Source of the DNA: Conidiobolus incongruus B7586
Taxonomy: Eukaryota > Entomophthoromycota > Entomophthoromycetes > Entomophthorales > Conidiobolaceae
NCBI GenBank assembly: GCA_000697335.1
Contig: JNEM01006391.1
Coordinates: 1 to 10,117 of the forward strand
Reading direction: 5' to 3'
Length of the DNA stretch: 10,117 bases
The first letter of the stretch is position 1. Every line of letters starts with the position of its first letter. The translations under genes and the position numbers were made by a program. Positions 1-9,183 of the stretch are shown here, one piece after another. The notes beneath the pieces were generated by a model. The model was not told the DNA's origin, did no database searches, and saw nothing but the letters and a program-made list of their open reading frames with translations.

Positions 1-925
1 TAAATATATTTCAATATATTTATTATAGCCTTAATATTATTATATTATAATATTAACTATTATTATAAAAAATAATCATGATTATAAAGAGTTATCAATA
101 TTATAATAATATAGTAACTTATTTAGAAAATATACTTTTATATTATCCTTAATTTTATTGTATTTATTAATAAGGGTAAAATTATAGATTATATTAAAAT
201 ATATTATTAATAGAAATTTTTTAATTTATTTCAAATTAATAAATTATTTTATATTAATATAACATTTAAAGCAATATATATTTATAATAAATATAATTTA
301 AAAGATATATCAAATGATTTTATAATCAAATATATTTTAAATTATTATTTAAGTTGCAAAAATAAGATAGAATATGGAGATAAATGAACAAATAAAAATA
401 TAATAATTTGTTATAATATTATATTTATATCTTTATAATTTAATATATCAATAATAAAATATATAGAATCTTATTCATTTGTGATTTTTATAGGTTGATT
501 TTTTTATTTTATTAGAATTAAAAAATAATACAATGATTAGCAAATATTGAATTATTCATTCTATTACAAATATTATATTTAATTAAAAAATTTAAACTTA
601 ATATATATTTCCCAAGTCTTGAAAAAAAATATCATGAATTTGAATATTTTGGTAAATTCTATATTAATTAATTTTGAATATTAAATCCAAATATAAAACA
701 CAGATATATTATATGAAAGGTGTTTGTTTTGAAATTATTTGAAAAGATTTATATTTTGAGTTAATTAATTTGATTCATTTGACTATGTTATCAAATATTC
801 ATAAATTTTTTTAAAATTAACATTAAAATTTAATAAGAAATAAATGATACTATTACCTTGGGACATTAAACATTGTTTATACTAATATAATTTAATTAAT
901 TCAATATAGATTTCAAAAAGAAAAT
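1..925. other. Extreme A/T desert, left edge, no CpG
   Basis: G+C is about 9% in the first 300 bases (26 of 300 by hand count), and no CpG dinucleotide occurs before position 926. No open frame, tRNA or element end is recognisable. The texture is mixed A and T (AATTAATT, ATATATT) rather than long homopolymers. Confidence 0.85.
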
Positions 926-3800
926 CGAATACAATAAAATGAAAACTTATTTTGGGTAATAAGTACCTTAATTGAAATTAAAAATTGATATGATATCAAT
1001 AGGTATTCTAAAAATATCAAATTATGAATAAACTTCTCTTGTAATAAATATTTGTGATCAATGTAAAGTATCCTTAATTGCACTGTTATGTGGTAGTCTA
1101 CTGATAAACTCAAAAAACTGATAAGATTAATTATTGGCAATATTAACACATTATTAATTAATTTCTAGAAAATTTTAGTCAAATCATTTTAATTTAATGA
1201 ATAGGAATTATTTGATTTTTATTAAGAAAATATTGAAAAGGAAGGAAACGCGAATCAAAGTATATTGATATTGAATAACATAATTACAACTGGTTTATTT
1301 TATACCTTTACACAAATTGATGGAAAAAATTAACTGAAAATATTCACTTTATTCATAAACTCATATTTGTAATGAAAATTTGATGAGATTCCGATATTTG
1401 GGCCAATTTTATTTATTCATCAAGTGTGAATTTTCATCAAAAAAATTCAATTTTATATATTATATTAAGAACAATATTTCAAATATTTTACTTTTAAGGA
1501 TTAAATATCAGTATAAAAAGTATTAAATGAACTTATCAATAATAGCCAATAATATTGAAAAAAGTATTAGTCTTTCAACAATTAAGAATTAGTTAAATGA
1601 GCTAGAATAATTTTATTAGTTTGATTAATCAAATTTAACAACCATTACTCCAGTTACAATAATACAAAATATAATAACTTGTCTATTCCCCAGTATAAAG
1701 AATATTCTAGTAATCAAATATCTTTCCTAACCAAATTCAAATGACTGGTTTATCAAATATGATTATTACACCATTCAACAATTGGAGTGCATTCTTTAAA
1801 AGACTTTAAAATTGGTTCAATTATAATGTCTAGATACAGTATACTAGGTTTCTAGTTTTTTCTATACAATCCACTAACATTTATTAAGCGTTATTGAGTT
1901 CGAAATTAATAACTCGTGCAACTTTAGTTAGATCAATTCAATATCAAATTAAATATAAATATAGTAATCTTTATGAATCAAATTTATTTAATACTTTTAT
2001 CAATAAATAAAAAATCAAATACATTCATCCTTTGTTTGAAGATAATAATAAATTTCACATAAATTATGATCAAATATTAAATCATTAAATACAAATGTAA
2101 TAATAAATTTCCATTTATATCATCATGAATAAAAATTATCAAGTCTTATCACTAAAATGGCATTTAATTTTTCTAATATTTGATAATAAAAAAGTATAAT
2201 AATTGATTTTGAAACTGATAATGTGATAAAAGTTATGCGATCAAAATTTATTGTTTGAAAATCTTAATCAAGACAATTTGCCAATCAATTCAACTAATAA
2301 TATCAAGCATTTTGTATAATTGACTAATTGATATGAAACTGATGTTTGATTAAATGGGTTTTAGTGATTTTGAAAGTAAAATATCTAATAGTCTGTACTG
2401 AGATAATCATTTGGTATTTATTGAGTAATATTAAATGTAGGAAAATAAAGTACTTTATAAATATTTCAATGCTATATTCTCGATCAATTGCATTAAAGAA
2501 GATTTTTATTGATAATGTTTGCAAAAAATAGTCGCTATTAAAGCTAAATTTATATGTTGAATTTAAACTTTGAAAAATGATATTTAGATTAAATATTCTT
2601 TAAAGCAACTAGTACTAAATTAACTTTATAATAGTGATATATTTGTATTTTACATATCCAATAATGCATTTGAATAATTATCGCTATACTTAATTATTGC
2701 AATCAACTAAACTTGTATATTTGATTAATATGATATTAATGAATTTTGATTCTTATATTTAGACAATTGAAATTTTTCCTAAAAACTTTTGTCTAATAAC
2801 TAAAATTCTCTTATCAATCATTCAGTCAGCAATATTTGGCTAACGGAACAATTGAGTACAAATATTTTGGTTATGATATTGATTAAGTATAAATTGTGTT
2901 TAATATAATTTTTCAAATAATAGAATATAAAAAAGGTATTACTATTGATAAGATTATGAAGGAAATTGGCAGCCAAAAATAACCTTAATTATATTTATAG
3001 CTAACTTGGCCAACTTTGATCCTCTTAGAATTTGCAAAACGCCTTCAACCAAGTTATTTCAGCTTTATTAATTAATATATAGATCAAAGAAACAAATTTA
3101 ATTTAATACTATTTATATTATAATGTAAAATAAAATCATTTCAATTTAGTTCCATTTTCTAGTAACTTTAAACATGATAGTACCTAACTATATTAATGTT
3201 AACTAAATACTAAATTTTTGTATATTTAGTTAAATTAATTCTTATTGTAATTAGGAAAAATATATTATAATTTATCCCTAAAATCATTAATTTTGTAATT
3301 TGTTTAAATAATTACTATATAAATAAATATATGAATTCTTTTTGATTAATATATTAGTTAATCATTCAATATATATCCATAATTTCTTTTGAATTTTACT
3401 TTCAAGCTTCAATTAAATACATGTTACTTTTATTCATTACAGTTAGGTATTTGAAAAATTTTAATGAGATTGATTAATTCGCTTTAAAAGGGATAGTTAT
3501 AATCAATAAACTAATAAATGATTATTGAAAGAGTTAGAGTGAATGATGTTTATAGTTCAAGTATAAATCTGGTACTATTAAATCCTATATTAAAATATCA
3601 CAATATTACATTATAGCGAAATTCATATTTAAAATATTTTTTTTGCAAATTTTTTTTTCAATTCGTCATAATTAACACGAATCCAATCATATCTTTAATG
3701 TGATCAGATAAATTGGAATTTAAATTCAATAAATCCAATAAATCCAAAACAATTCAATTCCAAATTAGTGAATCCACAGCTAATTTGAGAACTGTCTCAT
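926..3800. other. A/T-rich stretch without a recognisable gene
   Basis: G+C is near 20% (60 of 300 at 2401-2700). CpG is sparse, about a dozen in the first 3 kb. Open frames of 61-78 codons occur at 913-1149 and 2324-2531, but their residues are Ile, Leu, Phe, Lys, Asn and Tyr as expected of translated A/T-rich DNA, and those at 2324-2531 lie on opposite strands of the same segment. I see no gene here. Confidence 0.75.
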
Positions 3801-4268
3801 AATTGCAAGCTTTTTAACCAATAAATATTTTGCGGATAAAAAATTTTAACTTCAGTTAACTTTTGACTTTCATACACGTCACCTAGAAGGTTGTAGAGCA
3901 TACATTGGTGATGTTTCCATTGAATGGAATCTACAAGTAATTGTGCTCAGATGATTGGAGATGTGAACTGTTTATTGAACGAAATGATTTCATTGAGGCT
4001 AATCTCTTTTCTTAATCCAACTACCACATCTATTTTGAAGCAACCTTGAATGTTTTATTTTGCAATGATTAAAATTTGATAAAATCAATGGTCATTTTTA
4101 TATCATGTGCCACAGGAGATATCATTCATATCTTAATAAAATTTCAAATTAGTTCATCAAGTCGAAAAAAACAAACATTAAATAAAAGAAGTAATATTCG
4201 TTTAATCTTCTAAGCATCAGTCCATTAACTTGTTTGTTAAAGCCCATTACAGCTCTATTATTTCTGTT

Positions 4269-4297
4269 AGGAGGATAAAGTTGAATTTTAACCTCCT
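4269..4297. repeat. Inverted repeat / hairpin with G+C-containing stem
   Basis: The arms AGGAGGATAAAG (4269-4280) and TTTTAACCTCCT (4286-4297) pair along 12 positions with one mismatch (4275 with 4291) and one G-T pair, around a five-base TTGAA loop. The outer six pairs AGGAGG/CCTCCT are unusual in DNA this A/T-rich, so this is less likely than the purely A/T inverted repeats to be chance. No known RNA family or terminator is recognised. Confidence 0.6.
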
Positions 4298-4752
4298 CTA
4301 GCCCCTAAATCAAAAGCTCATTTTTCAAATCTTATTGAATGAAGATCCAACCACATCTTAATAAGTTCAAAGATTTCATCCTATTGGCTCATATGGTTCA
4401 AAATATATTAAATAAAGATTACAATTGGTTTATTTAAGTTTATATATTTGTTATTTTATCTTTGATTTGATAATTAAAGAGATTAATTGCTAAAATAATA
4501 GACTAAACTTAATATTATTACCCAAGAAGAAAAGGTATGAATAATCAACCACTGTAATAAAAGAGCTACTTGCAATTTTATATTTAATTAATCTTTTTCT
4601 AGCCTTTCACCCTTAATCCAATAAAATGATTAATTAAATCTTTAACCCCTATAGGGCACCAATAAAAACAATTACTAGAATTTGATATAACCCCTAATTT
4701 TATGATGTAATAAAGTCTCATTGAAGCTTTATTCATTGAATGAAAAATATTT

Positions 4753-4767
4753 TGATATGATATGATA
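4753..4767 (+). repeat. Short tandem repeat (TGATA)3
   Basis: Three perfect TGATA units stand in a row. It is short and probably of no functional weight. GATA-factor binding words are present within it, but so are many elsewhere in the window. Confidence 0.75.
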
Positions 4768-5076
4768 TAATATTAAAATCATTCAAAGAAGGTTTAAAGA
4801 TAATAATTGTGAAAAATTAAAGAAATAGATTAAATAGTTTGAAAGCCTTCATCTATTACAATAATTTTATCATCGCCACACTTTATCGCTTATCTTTAGG
4901 ATTTATTCAAATTAGACCATCTAAAGTTCTCATCTGTTCTAATTCTAGTTTATCTATTCACCACATTTGGAATTTTATGCTTAACAATAGATGATTAGGT
5001 TAGAGAAAACTAGGCGTAAAAGATAGGATGTGAGTTTCCTATTGGATTAAAGCACTTATATATCCAATCAATGTTG

Positions 5077-5094
5077 CTAGATCACCTAGATCAT
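5077..5094 (+). repeat. Nine-base tandem duplication
   Basis: CTAGATCAC is followed directly by CTAGATCAT, eight of nine bases identical. About ten bases upstream, ATTGGAT (5041-5047) and ATCCAAT (5062-5068) form a 7-bp inverted repeat. Both are short and could be replication-slippage scars. Confidence 0.6.
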
Positions 5095-5324
5095 CAATAT
5101 GATACCAAAAGAACTTAATTGAAACATAATTATTCTCCAACTTGGTGTCAAGTTTAGTCGTCATAACTTATTTAGATTTTTGTTTTGTGACTTTAATTTC
5201 CAAAAATGACACTTGCCCAAAATTGAAATCAATAATAGTAAATTTCAATCTCAAATAGTTTGATTTGATAGCAATTTACATCATTCTTCAATCACCTATT
5301 TGGCAATAAACTGCAAAATAACAT

Positions 5325-5390
5325 CCAATTATCCAATCATATTAGCCTTTGTTTCATCATCCACACCCCATGATCCGCACTTCTGATTGG
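5325..5390 (+). promoter_or_regulatory. CCAAT-box cluster upstream of the 254-aa gene
   Basis: Two direct CCAAT boxes lie at 5325-5329 and 5333-5337, the second within CCAATCA (5333-5339). An inverted copy, TGATTGG, lies at 5384-5390, the exact reverse complement of CCAATCA. They sit about 35-100 bases upstream of the TATA box, the usual place for binding sites of the trimeric CCAAT-binding factor (NF-Y, called HAP in fungi). CCAAT-like words are common by chance in A/T-rich DNA, so support comes from clustering, position and the locally higher G+C rather than from each match. Binding is inferred. Confidence 0.5.
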
Positions 5391-5422
5391 CTGGTTGGAT
5401 TTTGTTGATGTTTTTGAAGAAT

Positions 5423-5430
5423 TATAAAAA
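5423..5430 (+). promoter_or_regulatory. TATA box of the 254-aa gene
   Basis: TATAAAAA matches the TATA consensus TATAWAWR at all eight positions. It lies 128 bases upstream of the ATG and just downstream of the CCAAT cluster. Surrounding DNA is more G+C-rich than the desert, so it stands out more than the many TATA-like words elsewhere. Transcription would be expected to start some 30 or more bases downstream, about 5455-5480. Confidence 0.55.
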
Positions 5431-5454
5431 GAAATGGGTTCTCAGCCAAAACCA

Positions 5455-5550
5455 TTAAATTTAACCAGGGTTTCCATACATTCTAGGACTTGGTCGATTC
5501 TCTTCTGCGATTATTTCCGTATTTCGAATTCGGTGGTCTGATTATTCAAA
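5455..5550 (+). other. Probable 5' leader (5' UTR)
   Basis: This stretch between the expected transcription start and the ATG has no ATG in any frame, so a scanning ribosome would reach 5551 first. The part around 5494-5520 is pyrimidine-rich, a common feature of fungal leaders. CpG occurs about five times here against none in the outer flanks. The exact 5' end cannot be read from sequence. Confidence 0.45.
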
Positions 5551-6315
5551 ATGCTTAATATTTCTTCTAATTCCTCTCTTGTAAAACCTACTTCTCAGCC
5601 AATTATAGGCCACTACAAAGATACCAATGCCTTGAGCAAAGCCACCAGCAAACCTTCTACCCCTCGCCCTTCTACTCCATTATGTCCCCCGATATCTATT
5701 GATTCCTTTTTAGAAGATGATAATGTTTCATCATCTGTTTCAACTGCTAGGATTACATACTTCTTTGATGATAGTCGTGGTGGTAGCTTCCTTTCTATTC
5801 CCCATTTAGGTCGCTCAGGATCTGCTTCAACTGCAGGAATTACAAGGATATTGGAAACTTGGCTAAGTGAAAAAATTGCTAACCCTGTAAATTCAACACA
5901 AGCATCTTCTTCAATAATTCCAATCCTTGAAGAACCCATTCAACAAGTAACGGATTCTATCACGAATCAACTTCAAGCCCATGCTGCAAAATATCTTTCA
6001 GCTTTATCCAAAGTATATATTCAAGTACAAACTGGACATGTGTTTGATCTTTCAAAGTGCTGTGATGATTCTGATGTACTATGGGCTGCACAAGAATTTT
6101 ACCAACAGTATCCACTGTTCTTGGACTTGACGATTTGGACTCGTTCTTTACCCAATCCAGGCGAAGCATGCATTAGCAAACCTCTTCCAGCCACATCTTC
6201 TACAATCAGTAAGAGCTCATATTCATCGACAACTTACTCCAAGATGGTATTTGATTCTCCATCACAACATTCTACTGAGCTTTTACTCCATTTCCTCAAA
6301 ACCTACCACCAATGA
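5551..6315 (+). CDS. Hypothetical Ser/Thr/Pro-rich protein, 254 aa, single exon
   Basis: I do not recognise the family and assign no function. The frame runs uninterrupted from ATG to TGA, with no intron needed. The start is well supported: TGA lies in frame at 5539-5541, AAA precedes the ATG (A at -3), and the next Met is only residue 232. Residues 1-66 are rich in Ser, Thr and Pro and look disordered, with a PSTPRPSTP stretch at 35-43 giving two possible TP phosphorylation sites, then an acidic patch at 55-57. STARIT (64-69) and STAGIT (93-98) are a short internal repeat. Residues about 130-200 look folded and mainly helical, with CCDD at 170-173 and Trp at 178 and 196. Residues 214-230 are again Ser/Thr-rich, and 242-253 could form a short terminal helix. 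Serine makes up about 17% (44 by count). No signal peptide or membrane segment is visible, so an intracellular protein is inferred. G+C is about 39%, far above the flanks, which argues for selection on the sequence. Confidence 0.82.
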   Translation: MLNISSNSSLVKPTSQPIIGHYKDTNALSKATSKPSTPRPSTPLCPPISIDSFLEDDNVSSSVSTARITYFFDDSRGGSFLSIPHLGRSGSASTAGITRILETWLSEKIANPVNSTQASSSIIPILEEPIQQVTDSITNQLQAHAAKYLSALSKVYIQVQTGHVFDLSKCCDDSDVLWAAQEFYQQYPLFLDLTIWTRSLPNPGEACISKPLPATSSTISKSSYSSTTYSKMVFDSPSQHSTELLLHFLKTYHQ

Positions 6316-6413
6316 CCAATTTAATTGATGTGAACCGCGATATGTCAACAATTCAGTTCTTCGAAACAACTTCTGATTGATTCAGACTTAAACCACTTCA
6401 TAGCCTTGCTTTA

Positions 6414-6439
6414 ATTATTATTATTATTATTATTATTAT
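6414..6439 (+). repeat. Microsatellite (ATT)8
   Basis: Eight perfect ATT units run from 6414 to 6437, followed by AT. The repeat starts about 100 bases after the stop codon, so it is probably transcribed in the 3' UTR. Length variation between strains would be expected. Confidence 0.95.
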
Positions 6440-6607
6440 ATCTCAACAACATTATATTCACTTATCATGTTTTATTCAACGCCCACTCTTCCCGCCAAGC
6501 CAAGGTTTTTATTGTATTATTATAACTGCTCAAATGTTCCTTTGTCACAAGAATCAATTATATTCTTCGATTCATTGCTCTTTTAAGGATTTATCACTTT
6601 AAAAATT

Positions 6608-6613
6608 AATAAA
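6608..6613 (+). terminator. Candidate poly(A) signal AATAAA
   Basis: The canonical hexamer AATAAA lies 293 bases after the stop codon, followed within about 30-50 bases by a T-rich run (6632-6660) of the kind found downstream of cleavage sites. AATAAA is frequent by chance in such A/T-rich DNA, so position and the downstream T-run are the main support. Another AATAAA at 6775-6780 is a possible alternative. Confidence 0.4.
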
Positions 6614-6660
6614 GTTGTTTCAAAATAATGGATTTTTCATTTGAATTTTTTTTATTTATT

Positions 6661-7685
6661 TCAATCCATCTATTATAGGGGCAACTTGTGATAATATTAC
6701 ATTAAGTTTCTTATCTATCAAAATCAAATTTTTCATAATTCAACTTAAAGTTCTACAATTCTAATCAAGATATGAATAAAGGAGCTTATCCAATCAAAAG
6801 ATCCTTTATTAACCCTCTCAATCTCACTTCCAATTAACCTTTAACTGAATAGCTCTATATAATCATTGGTTATAATCAAAGTGTCTGGTGATAAATCTAG
6901 AAGTTATTATGTTGATAATGAATTTTTGGGATTAATACTTTGGAAATTTTCCTAAATTAAACCATTACAATAATTAATACCAATTCACCATTTGGAGATA
7001 TTTCCTATAAGCAGTTTATTGAACCCAATCAAATTATTCGTGAAGTACTCTCATTCCCGAAGTTCTGTTATTCTCCTTCTCTCCTGAAGATCAATCACAT
7101 TTAATATTGCTCAGTTGACATCCCAATCAATGTATCACATATCTATTCCTTTAGATCCATCCATTTCCATGGAAACCATGCTAATTAATATATTTTACAT
7201 TGCTATATATGTTACAAATATTTAATTCATAAAAGTCGTACTATTATCCAATATATACATGTGATTGAAATTAAAAAAAAAACTTAAATCTTAGCATATC
7301 CAGATAAAATTCAACAAAAATTTATACAGTTTACAAGTTTAATTGATCTTATGTCAAGTATGAAATCATTCAAGCTTCACTAATTCCTCTTGATATCTTT
7401 AAAAGGTGAAAAATTAGTTGAAATAAAGGGTATTAAACTAAATGACAACAAACCTATAAACTTTAAATTATGCAGTAAAATTAAACATTGATCATCTTAA
7501 TGAAACCACTTTAGCAAATGTCATTCAACTATAAACTGAACTCTCTTTTAAAATCAAATCCAGCTACTAAAGGTTATATTTCAATTAGTTTAAATAATGA
7601 TATCATATCCTTGGTATCTTTAGTTCAAGATGTTAAAGTTAAGGGGATTATCTTTATAATGGATGAGTTATATTACTAAATGAAG
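6661..7685. other. Intermediate-G+C shoulder downstream of the gene, no gene found
   Basis: G+C falls gradually from the gene's 3' end. A patch at about 6980-7170 is richer and contains a 47-codon open stretch on the + strand (6961-7101) that has no Met start and no recognisable relatives. No promoter or gene structure could be assigned. It mirrors the upstream shoulder. Confidence 0.5.
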
Positions 7686-7792
7686 ATTTTTAAATTTTTA
7701 ATTAATTAATTATTTATTTTATTATATAAAAAATAAAATTTTTATTTTTTTAAAATATTTTTTAAAAAAAAAAATTTTTTTTAATTAAATTA
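7686..7792. other. 107-bp block with no G or C
   Basis: Every base from 7686 to 7792 is A or T. It includes an 11-base A run (7764-7774) followed directly by eight T (7775-7782), plus several other A- and T-tracts. Such DNA melts easily and can be curved. It could serve as a matrix-attachment, DNA-unwinding or nucleosome-excluding element, but no defined motif establishes that. Confidence 0.9.
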
Positions 7793-8352
7793 GTTAAAAT
7801 TGGTATAATCCAAAAAAATACATACCTTTACTATTATTATTTAAATATTATTAATTATTGTAATTAATATTTCATTATAGGAGCACTCTATATTAATAGT
7901 CTGATGCTATTTAGTGTACCCCACCTGGTGACTATAATATTTTAGTCTATTTCCAGGATATAGAGATTTAATTTGATCATATCCAATTCATAGTCACATT
8001 CAGTATATTTTTTTGATAATTTAAACAAGGATAAAAAAAATTTCCCATACACCAAAATAAATAATATCTTATCTATTGACTTATGTGAATTACCTTATCA
8101 AGACTACATATTTCAGTGTTTTGTATTTGTTTCACATCGTATAAGTTAATATTGATTTAGATTAGTAAATGAATTTTTCATAATTGTGATATATTAATTA
8201 TTTTGGAACAAAATAGTTCAATTTTTAATGGATGATATTTATATTTGTTTGGAATTGAATAGTGATAAAATTGATTATAATATCATGAATATATGATAAA
8301 TCATTAATATAATTGTGTAAATATAATTTATGGATAATCAAAGTAGTTCCTG

Positions 8353-8391
8353 ATAAATTATTGATCAATGATATTTTTACCAATAATTTAT
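8353..8391. repeat. Perfect 11-bp inverted repeat
   Basis: ATAAATTATTG (8353-8363) and CAATAATTTAT (8381-8391) are exact reverse complements separated by 17 bases. The left arm overlaps the 8-bp palindrome TTGATCAA (8361-8368). Arms this A/T-rich arise by chance several times in 10 kb of such DNA. Confidence 0.65.
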
Positions 8392-8751
8392 AGCCAAATA
8401 CATATCAAGGAAATATCAAAATAATGTTTTTCTACTAAAATACAGGGATGGATATTTAATTAATAAGATATAGTGAAAATAGTTATATTGCTAATTATTA
8501 AACAAAATATATTAATTGATATTGAATTTGTAAGAATTTTTCAATGAAAAATACTGGAAAATATTTTTAATGACCTATTTATGTTGCTGCGAGGTTGGGT
8601 AAGTTGAGTATCCAAGTATGTTACTAATTAAAATTATTTAAAATTCTATTTGAGAATTGATTTTTTTAATAAATTATTTTAATTCTATATATAATTAATT
8701 TTTAATGGCATTTTTTTTTGAAAATTTGAATTTATTAAAATGGATGAATCG

Positions 8752-8770
8752 AATAATAATAATAATAATA
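8752..8770 (+). repeat. Microsatellite (AAT)6
   Basis: Six perfect AAT units are followed by one A. It is the reverse-strand equivalent of the ATT repeat at 6414-6439, so both trinucleotide arrays in the window are of the same class, which is common in A/T-rich nuclear genomes. Confidence 0.95.
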
Positions 8771-9183
8771 CTTTCATATATCAAATCTGATCATAATAAT
8801 CAAAATTTGAAAATAATATTTTAACATCATTTCACAATTGTCATATTATTAATTTATGATTCTAAGATTCTAATATTTATTCAACATTTTAAGCCTAAAT
8901 CCTATTTACACATGTGATGTTTGAAATTGAGATTAATTTGATTCTCAACATTAAAGTACCCTGCTTTTGGGCATAATTGAATGTTTGAATTTACTAATCA
9001 TTTTTTCTTAATATTCAATTAATAGAAAAAAATCTACTAGTTATTTCCAAAAAATTGGAGATTATTTCTAATTGATTTGAAACAAAACTATTAAATATTA
9101 CAAAATCAAATTGTGATTGGATAATCGCACCATCAACTTTGTTCAAATATTTCCAATTTCATTTTAAAGAAGCTAGTAAAAAA

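Larger units (their letters stand above)
3801..5324. other. Intermediate-G+C shoulder upstream of the gene, no gene found
   Basis: G+C rises clearly above the desert, with local patches near 3870-4040 and 4230-4340. No ATG-started frame of useful length exists. The longest open stretch I noticed is 51 codons on the minus strand (4152-4304). A hairpin lies at 4269-4297, and small repeats occur at 4753-4767 and 5077-5094. It may be eroded coding DNA or distal regulatory sequence. Neither can be shown here. Confidence 0.55.
6316..6660 (+). other. Probable 3' UTR and 3' processing region
   Basis: This begins after the TGA and keeps an intermediate G+C, including a short G/C-rich patch at about 6480-6507. 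It holds the (ATT)8 microsatellite, the AATAAA signal and a T-rich downstream run. Its composition marks it as part of the gene's transcription unit rather than the desert. A 39-codon ATG frame at 6467-6586 lies inside it and is treated as chance. Confidence 0.45.

Noticed and set aside
913-1149. 78-codon minus-strand open frame
   Set aside because: Composition is Ile/Leu/Phe/Tyr/Ser as expected of translated A/T-rich DNA, G+C matches the desert, and no promoter or family is evident. Frames of this size arise by chance.
1892-1920. GAGTT...AACTC stem with TTCGAAA, resembling a tRNA T-arm
   Set aside because: The loop is ten bases instead of seven, and no acceptor stem, D-arm or anticodon arm can be placed around it.
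2324-2531. Overlapping 66-codon minus and 61-codon plus frames
   Set aside because: Both strands of the same segment are open by chance. Both products are Ile/Lys/Phe-rich without motifs, and composition equals the surroundings.
5613-5939. 108-codon minus-strand frame inside the gene
   Set aside because: It is antisense to the well-supported + strand gene and is a by-product of that gene's codon composition. The 69-codon minus frame at 5960-6169 is rejected for the same reason.
6467-6586. 39-codon ATG-started + strand frame after the gene
   Set aside because: It lies within the probable 3' UTR, is short, and has no motif. The local G/C-rich patch at 6480-6507 makes it look more coding-like than it is.
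7870-7960. Richer patch with a CACCTGGTG word, considered as an element end or coding remnant
   Set aside because: The word is not a true palindrome, there is no partner copy in the window, and no open frame of note crosses it.
8353-8391. 11-bp perfect inverted repeat as a transposon end or protein-binding site
   Set aside because: Arms are almost wholly A/T. Several such repeats are expected by chance in 10 kb of this composition. It is listed only as a repeat.
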